A stretch of DNA of 64,000 nt from Nocardia sp. SYP-A9097 (GTDB taxonomy: Bacteria > Actinomycetota > Actinomycetes > Mycobacteriales > Mycobacteriaceae). The notes under the pieces were generated by a model. That model saw only the letters and a list, made by a program, of their open reading frames with translations, searched no databases and was not told the origin of the DNA. This document shows positions 45,869 to 54,940 of this stretch, one piece after another. Position 1 is the stretch's first letter; each line of letters opens with the position of its first letter. Both the position numbers and the translations under genes were made by a program. The DNA lies in contig NZ_WJIC01000029.1 in assembly GCF_009649815.1 (NCBI RefSeq), positions 1 to 64,000 on the forward strand, given 5' to 3'.

Positions 45869-46300
45869 ATGTCATTGTCACGCCAAACTGCCTTTGCGGG
45901 TGCGTTGTCGGTGATTGCCGCGCTCACAATGGTTGGCGCGGGCACCGCGAACGCCGAGGGGGATGTCTACGGCGCAATCGCAATATCCAAGAACGCGGTC
46001 GGTCAGCTCGACAAACACGGCTGGGCGTCGAACTACCCTGACGCGGCGGCTGCGGAAGCCGCCGCGTTGGACGCGTGCGGCCAGTCCAAATGCGTTGTAG
46101 TCCTGACATTCCAGAACACCTGCGCGGCCCTGGTCAAGCGCCAAGGCACCCCGGCCGGCTGGGCAATCGGGCCGGACCAGGTCACAGCCGAAAAGAACGC
46201 ATTCAGCTCGCTCGGCCCCGATGACCCGATCGGGTCGCTCGGCGGCATGATGGAGAGCGGTCAGGTCGTACGGTCAGGTTGCACACCGAACGCCCGGTAG
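45869..46300 (+). CDS. Secreted DUF4189 protein
   Basis: From ATG 45869 (GGGGAG upstream) the product has 143 residues. A signal peptide (FAGALSVIAALTMVGAGTANA) ends near residue 29. The mature part matches DUF4189: YGAIAISKNAVGQLDKHGWA, then AAALDACGQSKCVVVLTFQN and ALVKRQGTPAGWAIG. Four Cys probably form two disulphides. The family is common in Nocardia and mycobacteria with no settled function. The longer frame upstream has no signal peptide and was not used. Confidence 0.9.
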   Translation: MSLSRQTAFAGALSVIAALTMVGAGTANAEGDVYGAIAISKNAVGQLDKHGWASNYPDAAAAEAAALDACGQSKCVVVLTFQNTCAALVKRQGTPAGWAIGPDQVTAEKNAFSSLGPDDPIGSLGGMMESGQVVRSGCTPNAR

Positions 46301-46325
46301 TCACCCAAACGTACTGTCTGCCAAT

Positions 46326-46357
46326 ACGGCCCGACTGCCAATATGGAGTCGGGCCGT
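46326..46357. terminator. Hairpin terminator between convergent genes
   Basis: A perfect 11-bp stem (46326-46336 ACGGCCCGACT with 46347-46357) encloses ten bases. It lies 25 bases after the DUF4189 stop and 40 bases from the end of the convergent GFA gene, so it may end both transcripts. Confidence 0.8.
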
Positions 46358-46397
46358 CGCCGTACTCTCGGGAAGCCGCCCGGTGCGGTTCGAATTG

Positions 46398-46787
46398 TCA
46401 GGTTGTTTGCGGGGTGACGGTGTCGATCACCGCAAGCCACGACACCGCGTTCTCCTTACAGGACTGATGTACAGGCACCAGGCCGGCGTGGTCGTCGAGT
46501 GCCATCATCGTCACCCCCATCTGATCCTTGAACTCGCCCACACTGTCGCGGGCGGCCAGCAGACTTCCGCAGTCGGGGCAGAAACCGCGTTGCGTGGTCG
46601 GGAAAGTGTTGTACCAGCGTGGTTCTCCGGAAGTCCACTCGAACTTCGAGGCCGGGAACCCAACCCACGCCGCGACCGGGCCACCGGCCAGCTTCTGGCA
46701 GTGCGGGCAGGAGCACAGATGCGGCCAGTCCGCGTCCGCGTCTGCCTGGAATCGGATCTTCCCGCACAGGCAACCACCCAAATACAT
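46398..46787 (-). CDS. GFA-family zinc protein
   Basis: From ATG 46787 (GGAGGG upstream) the product has 129 residues. Zinc-binding Cys lie in GGCLCGKIRF (6, 8), CSCPHC (25, 27, 30) and FCPDCGS. This is the glutathione-dependent formaldehyde-activating/CENP-V fold. Most members have no proven enzyme role; a thiol-adduct or detoxification function is only the family's general expectation. The upstream extension of the frame lacks family character. Confidence 0.9.
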   Translation of the reverse strand: MYLGGCLCGKIRFQADADADWPHLCSCPHCQKLAGGPVAAWVGFPASKFEWTSGEPRWYNTFPTTQRGFCPDCGSLLAARDSVGEFKDQMGVTMMALDDHAGLVPVHQSCKENAVSWLAVIDTVTPQTT

Positions 46788-47261
46788 CTGAATCAGACCC
46801 TCCTGTCGAATGATGTTGACACCGTGAAGAATTCGGTCTTGCCGATTTCCAGGCGATGGTATCGGTGGCAGCCGCTGGGTTGGCGAAGTTCGGCCAATCG
46901 CAACTTCGGACGCTTCGAAGGCCGCCTGTATCCGTTCGAGACTGGCCATTCAAGGTGTGGATCACGTTGCGGCCCTGCAGAATAGGGTTCGTGGGGACGC
47001 GACATCGGCTGCACTTGCCGCTCTCCTGGGCGTGGTGATCGGACGTTTCTGGGATAGCAGACGGAATCCGGACGCTGGCAACGTGACCAGAGGACCGCGA
47101 GTTACCGGGCTCTGGCTGAGCAGTTCCAGGCAGTGAACGAAATCCTGTGTGGTCTCTCCACCGCGGATCCAGCATCCGAGCGTTACAGCGACAGGGTCGA
47201 CCAGGTGCGGGGTGGAGGATCCCCCACCCACCCCGGGGTCGGCTACTCGCCGTCGTCCTGC
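46788..47261. other. Intergenic region with a possible gene remnant
   Basis: No intact gene. On the plus strand, about 47000-47110 can be read with shifts as a hydrophobic segment (ALAALLGVVIGRFWDSRR) followed at about 47100-47150 by a helical stretch (SYRALAEQFQAVNEIL). This could be the relic of a small one-TM coiled protein, but the frames do not join. I do not annotate it as a gene. Confidence 0.35.
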
Positions 47262-47390
47262 TCAGCGGCTGGCCGCCGCATCCGCGCGATCAGCGAACCC
47301 GCTTGTCGCAGTGTCCGATTGCGGATCTCGTTCGGCGGCTGCATCGATCCGATCGGCCGACTCGCGATCCATCGGAGTGCTCTTACTCAT
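47262..47390 (-). CDS. Small seed-maturation-like hydrophilic protein (42 residues)
   Basis: ATG at 47390 has a GGAGC site ahead. The product runs MSKSTPMDRESADRIDAAAE and then has GFADRADAAASR at its end. This matches the pattern of the tiny SMP-like proteins of actinomycetes (a conserved MTPE/DRESA-R-I-A start, then a GFA/DRA-AA repeat). Such proteins are disordered and of unknown role, perhaps in desiccation or stationary phase. It is too short for many gene finders. Confidence 0.7.
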   Translation of the reverse strand: MSKSTPMDRESADRIDAAAERDPQSDTATSGFADRADAAASR

Positions 47391-47806
47391 GATGTGCTCC
47401 TTCATGATTGACGCGCACCCAGCTGACGCACCGTCAACAGGGTGCGCTCGGATATCGACAGGGCGGGAAGCGGCAGAACCGATCCCCGTTTCCAACGTCG
47501 GCAAAGCCTGACGTCGGCGCTCGCGCATCCGGCCCCGATGCGGGGTCCGAGTCCACCGCGGGCGAAGCCTCGCGGGGAGCATGATCCCGGCCTCTGTCCA
47601 TTCTGCCAGACTTCTTGAGGCATAACCCGGCCCATGCTCAGGGCATCAGGCGAACAACCACTCAACCTGTCGCCTTCCTCGAATATCCAATGTGTTGGCG
47701 ATATCGGTTGGGAGAGTGCGGATTCGGCACGCGGGCTCTTCGCGCGGCGGATGATCGGTACATCGGCCCTGACGGTGGGGACTTCTGGGTGAGGAGAGGG
47801 TGCGCG
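47391..47806. other. Divergent intergenic region
   Basis: The region between the tiny minus-strand gene and the isochorismatase gene has no supportable gene. The isochorismatase frame stays open up to 47615 but has no protein-like homology before 47807. Promoters for both genes should lie here. Confidence 0.45.
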
Positions 47807-48496
47807 GTGGCGGATCTGGCAGTGTTGATGATCGATGTGCAGAACGGTTACGTGGCGGACGATGGGGTGCGGGACAGTTTGGGTTGGCCGCCTATTTGGC
47901 GGTTGAGCGAAGTTGTCGGCGAGTGCGCGGACTTGTTGGCCGCGGCGCGGTCGGACGGCATTCCGGTTGTGTACTCGCGGCAGGTGACCAGCCCGGCCGG
48001 TGTTCTGGCGGCCAATCCCCGCGCTGCGCGACATCAGCGATCACGCGCGTCCCGCCTGCCGGGGGTGTCCGCCGTGCAGCGAGAATGGCGTAGTCAGATC
48101 ATCGACGCGGTCGCGCCGGCATCCGGGGATCTGGTGCTCGAGAAGACCCGGCACAGTTTCTTCGCCTATACCGAACTCGATCCGATCCTGAGAAGCCTTG
48201 GCGTTCAACGCCTTCTCGTCGCCGGGCTGCAAACCAACGTGTGCGTGGAAGCCACGGTCCGTGCGGCCTTGGAACGCAACTATGAGGTGGCCGTCGCCGA
48301 GGACGCCGTCTCCACCGACGGGCCGGACCTGCACCACGGTGCCCTCAATTCGATGCGCGTGCTGTACGTGGAGGTCGCGCCCTGGCGTGAACTCATTCCC
48401 GAAGGCGCGCAATGGGATCGCGCCTTCACCACCCCAAACTACGGCCGCAACCCGGCCTACTGGGACGAGGCGACCGTAGCGGGAATACCTCAGTGA
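47807..48496 (+). CDS. Isochorismatase-family hydrolase
   Basis: GTG at 47807 has GAGGAGAGGG at 47791-47800. The 229-residue product has the family triad: Asp10 in LMIDVQNGY, Lys in VLEKTRHSFF, and Cys in AGLQTNVCVEATVRAAL. These cysteine hydrolases include nicotinamidases and N-carbamoyl-amide hydrolases. The following operon order (GntR, amidase) fits amide or ureide breakdown, but this gene is 570 bases away from it. The exact substrate is unknown. Confidence 0.92.
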   Translation: MADLAVLMIDVQNGYVADDGVRDSLGWPPIWRLSEVVGECADLLAAARSDGIPVVYSRQVTSPAGVLAANPRAARHQRSRASRLPGVSAVQREWRSQIIDAVAPASGDLVLEKTRHSFFAYTELDPILRSLGVQRLLVAGLQTNVCVEATVRAALERNYEVAVAEDAVSTDGPDLHHGALNSMRVLYVEVAPWRELIPEGAQWDRAFTTPNYGRNPAYWDEATVAGIPQ

Positions 48497-48611
48497 CCCT
48501 GCCGGATTTGGTGGTCCAGCCGGGCGTTGCTTGTTTGGAGGCCGCCGCCACGGCTGCTGGGGAAGCTGAATTTCGACTTCGTCGCGTGATTCGGTGACTC
48601 CTGGAGGCAGG

Positions 48612-48928
48612 TCAGTGATTCTGCAGGTGCGCCTGGAAGAAGGTGGTGAGGTCGTCGAAGGTCGGTGGGGTGTGCGGCGTGGTTTCGGTTGTCATGCAGC
48701 TCTTGGTGGTCTGCTTGATGGTCGGGCCGGTCGGGGTACCGCGCAGGTAGCGGGGATCGTGGGAGTTGCCCCCGACCAGGTACAGCTGTGCGTCGGCGCT
48801 GAGGTAGGTGGCCGGATTCGACGCGGTGAGCAGGTCCGCGGGGCAATCGGGGAGGCGTTCAGCTGGTCGGCCGTACGGGCACGACCCTCCGCGAACATCT
48901 GGGCCCGCACCCGCCACTCCCCCGTCAC
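48612..48928 (-). pseudogene. Remnant of an alpha/beta-hydrolase C-terminus
   Basis: Two minus-strand frames join near 48845. One starts MTGEWRVRAQMFAEGRARTA, and the other continues CPADLLTASNPATYLSADA and ends FDDLTTFFQAHLQNH. The NP-TYLSADA segment and terminal helix resemble the end of esterases of the BD-FAE type, but the usual HGDAD and catalytic His motifs are eroded. I read it as a decaying fragment; the identification is weak. Confidence 0.35.
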
Positions 48929-49068
48929 TGACCGATCGGCGCCGCGAAACCCTCACGGCGACCGATAATTTCGCAGGTCAGAGCGGCTGAGCTCGCCGTG
49001 TCGGCCGCGTAACTGGACCTTTACGCCAACTCCTTGCCGCGTAACCTGCCCGTGGGCACAGTGCAGAT

Positions 49069-49902
49069 ATGCCACCCAGCGAGCAGTCCCTCAGCAGCGC
49101 CGGTGCGAATGACCTCGCACAGGAACGCATCCGGTTCCGCGCGCAGGTGCAGGACTGCCTGCCCGGGTCCTCGCATCTGCTCGCTCGGCGATTGCACGAT
49201 CTACTGCGTACTGCCCTGCGCGACGGCGCGTTCGGGTCCGGCAAACTGCCCAGCGAAGCCGAACTGATGACGCAGTACCAGGCCTCACGCGATGTGGTGC
49301 GTGAGGCGCTGGACCTGCTGCGCCACGATGGGCTGATCGAGCGCCGCCGCGGCGTGGGCACGGTGCCGGTGCGCACCGAATACCTGGTCTCGGGAGCGCT
49401 TCCGCCGGAAGGCCGTTCGCTCGAGGAGCACCTCGCGCTCGGGCGCATATCGCCGCGACTACTGCACTGGGCGTGGGTTCCCGCGCCAGAGGTGATCGCC
49501 GAACATCTCGACGGCATCAGCCTCGGCGACGACTGTCTGTGCATCGAGTACGTGCTGCTGCTCGACCGGCGGCCGATCGCGCTGTTCACCAATTACTTAC
49601 GCGCACCCGAGGCCGCTCGCGTCGACCTGACCACGTTCCGGGACGACTTCTATTCGCTGCTGCGTGCCGGCGGCATCAATTTCACCGCCTTCGATATCGG
49701 CCTGCAGGCGGCGCGGGCCGACGATCACGCGGCCGCACTGCTGCACGTGCTGCCGGGTGAACCGGTGCTGCTGCTGGAACAGACCATTCGCAACCGCGAC
49801 GGGCAGGCGATCGACTACGCGCTGGGTACCTGCCGCAGCGAAATGCAACTGCGCATCGGTGCGATTCCCCGCATCGATCTGACCGGTGCGCTCCCCCGCT
49901 GA
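49069..49902 (+). CDS. GntR-family regulator with UTRA domain
   Basis: The 277-residue protein has a GntR winged helix (about 38-105; LPSEAELMTQYQASRDVVRE, then GLIERRRGVGT). The UTRA ligand domain follows (about 125-270; LLHWAWVPAPEVIAEHLDG, then the late ALLHVLPGEPVLLLEQTI). It lies 14 bases ahead of the amidase gene on the same strand and so probably regulates amide catabolism in response to a substrate or product. Confidence 0.93.
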   Translation: MPPSEQSLSSAGANDLAQERIRFRAQVQDCLPGSSHLLARRLHDLLRTALRDGAFGSGKLPSEAELMTQYQASRDVVREALDLLRHDGLIERRRGVGTVPVRTEYLVSGALPPEGRSLEEHLALGRISPRLLHWAWVPAPEVIAEHLDGISLGDDCLCIEYVLLLDRRPIALFTNYLRAPEAARVDLTTFRDDFYSLLRAGGINFTAFDIGLQAARADDHAAALLHVLPGEPVLLLEQTIRNRDGQAIDYALGTCRSEMQLRIGAIPRIDLTGALPR

Positions 49903-49916
49903 CCGAGGAGAAACAT

Positions 49917-51344
49917 ATGACAACTGCAGTGCCCGTTGCCTTTTCGACGCTCACCGATGCGGCCGCCGCGCTGCGATCGGGTGCGGTGAGCGCGACCGGG
50001 CTGGTGGGCCACGCCCTGGACAATGCCGATGCCGCCGATGGCACGCTCGGGGTCTTCCTGGCCCGATTCACCGACCGCGCCCGAGCCCAGGCCGACCGCG
50101 TCGACGCCAAGATCGCAGCGGGCGAGGAATTGGCGCCGCTGGACGGAATTCCGGTGGGCGTCAAGGACATTCTGTCGCACTCGCACGCTCCCACCACCGC
50201 GCAATCTCTCGTGCTGGATCCGGCATGGGGCAGCGCCACGGGCGACTGCACCGTGGTCTCCCGGCTGGAGCACGCCGGGGCCATCGTCACCGGCAAGACC
50301 ACCACCATGGAATTCGCCATCGGCGTCCCCGATCCCGACAAGCCGTTCCCGGTGCCGCGCAATGCCTGGGACCCGCAGCGCTGGGCCGGAGGTTCCAGCT
50401 CCGGATCCGGCAGCGGCGTGGCGGCGGGCATGTTCCTCGGCGCCGTCGGCACCGATACCGCGGGCAGTATTCGAATCCCGGCCGCGTTCAACGGAATCAC
50501 CGGTTTGAAGCCGACCTTCGGGCGGGTGCCGAAATCCGGTGTCGTACCGCTGGGCTACACCCTCGACCATGTCGGGCCGATGGCTCGTTCGGCCGCCGAC
50601 TGCGCACTACTGCTGTCGGTCATGGCCGGGCACGATGCGGCCGACCCGTACAGCTCACCCGCCCCGCTCGACGACTATCCCGCCGCGCTCACCGGGGATC
50701 TGCGCGGAATCACCATCGGCGTGGACGATCTCGACCGCTACGCGAGCGCGGGCATCGATCCGGGCCAGCCGCAACTGTTTTCGGACGCACTGGCCGCACT
50801 GCGCGAAGCCGGAGCCACCATCGTTCCGGTCGAGGTGCCGATGTACCCGGAGGTGACCGCGATCGACGTGATGGTCATGCTCGCCGAGGCGCACACCTAC
50901 CATCGGCACGATCTGCGCACCCGGTGGACCGACTACGGTCGCGGCACCCGCATCATCCTCGCCGCCGGGGGCGCGCTCGACGCCACGGATTACATTCAGG
51001 CACAATGAGTCCGGCGTATCGCACAGCAGCGGATGGCCGAACTGTTCACCGAGGTCCACATCGTCCTCACCCCCACCGGCCACCTGGGCGCGCCGCCACT
51101 GGCCGCCATCGATCAGCTGCAACCGCTGAATGTCCTTGCCTCCCTGCACACCCCGTACTGGAATCCGCTCGGCAATCCGACACTCGCCATCCCGATCGGC
51201 CTGTCCAGCGAAGGCACCCCGCTCTCGATATCCCTCAGCGGCAAGCCTTTCGACGAATCCACCGTGCTGCGCGCCGGTGATGCCTATCAGCGTCTGACCG
51301 ACCACCACCTCCGCACTCCCACCACTCCGAAAGGCCTGTCATGA
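49917..51344 (+). pseudogene. Amidase-signature hydrolase with an in-frame TGA
   Basis: Read through, the frame encodes about 475 residues of a GatA/AtzE-type amidase. Lys83 lies in GIPVGVKDIL, Ser160 in GGSSSGSGSG, and Ser184 in DTAGSIRIP, giving the Lys-cisSer-Ser triad. The frame is cut by TGA at codon 364 (51006-51008), where homologues should read Arg (context IQAQ-stop-VRRIAQQRM), so CGA or CGG to TGA is the likely mutation. The rest, including the ALVNPLGNPTLAIPIG-like end, is intact in the same frame. The upstream GntR gene is intact. Could be a recent loss or a sequencing error. Confidence 0.85.
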
Positions 51345-51484
51345 CCGAGACCTGGTCCACCGATCCGGCGGAGAATGCCGCCATCACCGCCCTCAGCCAC
51401 GTGCTGCAAGCCATGGCGGCCATGTTGCACAGCGTCGAAAACACCCACTACACGAACCCCAGCGGCGGCTTCGTACTCAGCTGA
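51341..51484 (+). CDS. Small protein coupled to the amidase (47 residues)
   Basis: ATG 51341 overlaps the amidase stop (ATGA). The product has 47 residues: MTETWSTDPAENAAI, an amphipathic helix (ALSHVLQAMAAMLHSVE) and a GGFVLS end. In AtzE-type amidases a small GatC-like partner (AtzG, DUF4089) follows the amidase; this ORF has the right size and position but not clear sequence agreement. It overlaps the 3' end of the convergent endonuclease gene by eight bases. Confidence 0.55.
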   Translation: MTETWSTDPAENAAITALSHVLQAMAAMLHSVENTHYTNPSGGFVLS

Positions 51485-52364
51485 GCGGAAGCGCTCCGAG
51501 TGCGGTGGCGCGCATCTTCGCGAGCAGCGCCACATCCGCTGCGGGCGTTGCGGTTTCGACCAGCAGCGGAACACCCCGGAGCTCCGGCGTCGAGAACAGC
51601 GCGGTGAAGGCGCGTTCGCCGATCAGGCCTGCCCCGAGTGATTCATGGCGATCGCGATGGGACCCGGCGGCATCACGGCTGTCGTTGACATGAATCAAGC
51701 CGAGACGGTCGACGCCGATCGCACCTGTCAGCCTGGTCAGGACAGCTGCCAGCTCGTCCGGACCGGTGACGTCCTCCCCCGCCGCGTGCAAATGGCAGGT
51801 GTCGAGGCAGACCCCGACCCGCTCATCCGCGAGGGCATCCAAATACTCGAGGGTGCTGTCGATGGTTGATGCCAAGGCGGCGCCACCCCCGGCAGTGGGT
51901 TCGACGAGCAGCCGCACACCGTCCGGGGCCGCATCCAAAATCGGCGGTATGACCTCGTGCACCTGTGCGAAGGCTCGGGCGCGGGCGCCCTGCTGCACCG
52001 ACGAGCCGGTATGCACGACCACTCCGGATACCCCCAACGATTCGGCCCGCCCCATGACGTATGCCAATGCCGCAGCCGAGTTCTCGACGGTCGCGGGCGT
52101 CGGAGACCCGAAGTTGAGCAGATACGGTGCGTGGACGAATACCGCGATACCCAATTCAGCACAGGCCGTTCGGAATTCGTCGTCCTCACCTCGATCGAAT
52201 GGGGTAGGCCGCCATCCCCGCGGGTTGCCCGCGAAGACCTGGATGACTTCGGCCCCGATCTCGGTGGCTTCACCGAGCCCCGTCTTGATCAGTCCGCCCG
52301 CCACCGCGACATGCGAGCCCACCGGCGAAACTCGCCGCGGTTGCGATGTCGCCGAGGTTGGCAT
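51477..52364 (-). CDS. nfo: Endonuclease IV (AP endonuclease)
   Basis: The 295-residue protein has the endonuclease IV metal-binding pattern throughout: VGSHVAVAGGL, VFVHAPYLLN, VVVHTGSSVQQG, LLVEPTAGGG, VGVCLDTCHLHAAG and LIHVNDSRDAAGSHRDRHES. It nicks DNA at abasic sites in base-excision repair using three zinc ions. GGAGAGG precedes the ATG. It is a core DNA-repair gene and one of the few housekeeping markers in the window. Confidence 0.96.
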   Translation of the reverse strand: MPTSATSQPRRVSPVGSHVAVAGGLIKTGLGEATEIGAEVIQVFAGNPRGWRPTPFDRGEDDEFRTACAELGIAVFVHAPYLLNFGSPTPATVENSAAALAYVMGRAESLGVSGVVVHTGSSVQQGARARAFAQVHEVIPPILDAAPDGVRLLVEPTAGGGAALASTIDSTLEYLDALADERVGVCLDTCHLHAAGEDVTGPDELAAVLTRLTGAIGVDRLGLIHVNDSRDAAGSHRDRHESLGAGLIGERAFTALFSTPELRGVPLLVETATPAADVALLAKMRATALGALPLS

Positions 52365-52509
52365 GGAATCCGCCTCTCCAGCGAGTTGAGGACCTTCCTC
52401 AGCATCTCCGGATCGGTGACCTCACCGATCGCGATCTCACTATTGTCCGGCATCCGGAAAGGGGCGAGGACGCTATATCCGGGATTGTGCGGCCTGCGGA
52501 CGATACCGA

Positions 52510-53127
52510 TCAGCGGCGATTCAGCGTCAGGACGCTGTCGACGACGGACTCCACATACGCTGCGGAAATGTCGCGGTCGGCGAGCAGTCGGCGGAAGATC
52601 AGCGGTCCCGCGAGCTGGTCGATGATCAGTGAGATGTCGGCGCCCGGCGACAGCTCCCCGCGGGCCTCGGCGGCTTTCAGAATTCTTCGAAAGCCTGCCG
52701 ATCCGGTCTGGTAGAGCATTTTCTTGAGCGTTCCGAACGCTGGATCGAATGGGGAACGGTCCAATACCGCGCGCATACCGCGCTCGCCCACCGGGTCGTG
52801 CAGCAACTGCCGCAAACCGTTCAGCTCATTGCGGAGATCGGTGCGCAGATCGCCGGTCGGCACGGGCCGGATCCGGTCGATCCGCTGCACGATCGCGTCG
52901 TGGATCAACGCCGCCACGTCCGGCCAGTGCCGGTACAGCGTGGTCCGCCCGACGCCGCTGCGTGCCGCCACCGCCACATGGGTCACGCCGGGCCAGCCCT
53001 GCTCGACGAGCAGATCTTGCGCCGCGGTCAGCGCCGCCTGCCGACTGCGCACCACTCGCGGGTCGGGACCCCGAGCCGGCGCCCCGGCCGACTGCCGGAC
53101 ATCGTCCACCTGCGACTCCTTCGCCAT
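52510..53127 (-). CDS. TetR-family regulator divergent from the MFS pump
   Basis: From ATG 53127 the product has 205 residues; a second in-frame ATG at 53157 is possible. The helix-turn-helix (about 38-58; VAVAARSGVGRTTLYRHWPD) and a C-terminal domain typical of TetR_C proteins (FRRLLADRDISAAYVESVVD) are clear. It diverges from the drug-transporter gene at 53246 with GTTC/GAAC palindromes between, so it probably represses the pump until a drug binds. Confidence 0.92.
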   Translation of the reverse strand: MAKESQVDDVRQSAGAPARGPDPRVVRSRQAALTAAQDLLVEQGWPGVTHVAVAARSGVGRTTLYRHWPDVAALIHDAIVQRIDRIRPVPTGDLRTDLRNELNGLRQLLHDPVGERGMRAVLDRSPFDPAFGTLKKMLYQTGSAGFRRILKAAEARGELSPGADISLIIDQLAGPLIFRRLLADRDISAAYVESVVDSVLTLNRR

Positions 53128-53135
53128 CTCGGACC

Positions 53136-53205
53136 GTTCTGGAACATCTTGCACCATAAACTTTTGTGGTACATACTGCTCCATATCTTTAGAACAATCT
53201 GTTCC
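53136..53205. promoter_or_regulatory. Probable TetR operators between divergent genes
   Basis: Two palindromes share GTTC/GAAC half sites: GTTCTGGAAC at 53136-53145 and GAACAATCTGTTC at 53192-53204. They bracket the AT-rich promoter area between the TetR start (53127) and the MFS start (53246). TATCTTTAG-like sequence lies at 53184-53192. Confidence 0.6.
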
Positions 53206-53245
53206 GAAAATAAAGGATGGATCGCAAAGCCCTGGGGGCCAGGCG

Positions 53246-54496
53246 ATGACCACTGAAGTGACGATTTCCGCCACACCACCCGGGCAAGCGCACCGAAAAG
53301 CCTTGGCGCTGGCCGTCATCGCCGCCGCCCAATTGACCGTGGTGCTCGACGTATCAATCGTGAATGTCGCATTACCGGCCATCCAGGAGAATCTGGGCTT
53401 CTCCGCGACCGGCCTGGAATGGGTGGTCAACGCCTACGCATTGGCTTTCGGCGGTCTGCTCCTGCTGGGCGGGCGAATCGCCGACGTCCGCGGCAGCCGC
53501 GGCACCTTGATCACCGGACTGGTGCTGCTGGTGATCGCATCGATCGCGGGCGGAGTGGCTCCGGGCGCGGGCTGGTTGATCGGCGCGCGGGTGGCACAGG
53601 GGATCGCCGGAGCGCTGATCGCACCATCCGCGCTGACACTCATCGCCTCGACCTTTTCCGAAGGCGCCGAACGCAATCGGGCGATGGGTGTGTACGCGGC
53701 GATGTCCGGGGCGGGCGGTGCGCTGGGCTATGTGCTCGGCGGCGGATTGAGTTGGCGCTGGGTGCTTTTCGTCAACGTCCCGATCGGCATGGTCGCGGCA
53801 CTGCTCGCGCTCAGAGCATTCGGCAAGGTAGGCGCACCGGGCGGGCGCATAGATCTGGCCGGTGCGCTCACCGCCACGGCGGGTGTATCCCCGCTCGTCT
53901 ACGGCCTGATGCACGCTGCCTCCGATTCGTGGAGTGCCGCGAGCACGTACGGTCCACTGCTCGGCGGCGCGCTCGCCCTACTGGCCTTCGTAATAGTCGA
54001 GGCTCGGCGGCGGTCTCCCCTCATGCCGTTGCGGGTCTGGGCCGACCGCAACCGAGCCGGCGCGTACGCGGTCATGCTGGTGATCGGCGCGGCGACCATC
54101 GCGGTGTTCTACTTGCTGACCCTGTTCATGCAGTTGGTGCTCGGATACAGCGCGCTCCGAACGGGTTTCGGATTCCTGGCCTTCGCGATCGGCGCCGGAA
54201 TCACCGCCGGCGCCGGCGGGCGGCTGATCGAGCGAACGGGACCGCGTCCGCTACTGGGTATCGGCGCGCTCTCGGTCGCGGCCGGATTGTTCTGGCTGTC
54301 GTACCTCGACGCCGATGCCATCTACCTGGCGAATCTGGCCGGGCCGCTGCTGCTTTCCGGCGCCGGGGTAGGGCTGTGCTTCGTACCGCCAGCCCCTCCT
54401 CATCTACCCACACCATCAACAACCCCGAATTCAGTGCTCAACGAATTTGGGCTTCGGGTGCTGCCGAGTCGCGTTGCTCGGCGATTCGGCGGCTGA
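53246..54496 (+). pseudogene. Drug:H+ antiporter (MFS, DHA2 type), truncated near its C-terminus
   Basis: The first 380 or so residues are a normal EmrB/QacA-type transporter: TVVLDVSIVNVALPAIQ in TM1, GGRIADVRGSRG loop motif, and VAQGIAGALIAPSALTLI. Normal sequence ends at GVGLCFVP (about 54388), where relatives continue with LT and several more helices. Here an unrelated tail (PAPPHLPTPSTTPNS and on) follows and runs 59 bases into the convergent neighbour. Total length is 416 residues against about 470-500 for the family. About two to three helices are lost, so the pump is probably inactive or altered. The TetR partner is intact. Confidence 0.8.
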
Positions 54497-54854
54497 TCTC
54501 GTCCCAGGACAGGCGCAATTCATCCGCCGGTGCGGTGAAGAACACGAAGGTCGCGTCCCGCATGACCTTTCGCTTGCGGGCAACAGTCGACCTGTGCGGC
54601 TCGGAGCCCGCGTAGGCGTAGATTGCCGCCTTGTCGTCCCATGCCGAGTAGGTCCAGAAAACGCCTTTCAACATCTCTGCCTTCAAGGCCAGCCCGAGCA
54701 CTCCCGGCGAGCGGCGAGCCTGCCACCACAGCGCAAGGGAAGCGATCAGGAAACCGGGCGCTCGGCGCAACGACTTGACCTCGAGGCGTGAGGCCATGCA
54801 TTGCACCTCGGAGGTGGTGGGGGTGCGGACTGTCATCCACGGAAGCGTTGGCAT
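54438..54854 (-). CDS. Dimeric alpha/beta-barrel protein, DUF3291/monooxygenase-like
   Basis: From ATG 54854 the product has 138 residues: MPTLPWMTVRTPTTSEVQCM, then MASRLEVKSLRRAPGFL, FWTYSAWDDKAAIYAYAGSE and PHRSTV. The pattern of a Trp-containing strand followed by a His near the barrel resembles the small ABM/DUF3291 and spheroidene-monooxygenase-like barrels. No cofactor site is certain. Its 3' end overlaps the abnormal tail of the truncated transporter. The longer frame upstream lacks similar character. Confidence 0.75.
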   Translation of the reverse strand: MPTLPWMTVRTPTTSEVQCMASRLEVKSLRRAPGFLIASLALWWQARRSPGVLGLALKAEMLKGVFWTYSAWDDKAAIYAYAGSEPHRSTVARKRKVMRDATFVFFTAPADELRLSWDEISRRIAEQRDSAAPEAQIR

Positions 54855-54940
54855 GTTCTCAGCGTCGGTTCGCGGCGGGAATTGATCAACGGCGAACTGC
54901 GTATGATGCGTTAAGCCGCCGTGATTGATAGGACGACCGC

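Noticed and set aside
51006..51008. TGA in the amidase as a selenocysteine codon
   Set aside because: Homologues carry Arg here, the catalytic residues lie elsewhere, and no selenocysteine insertion hairpin is visible after it.
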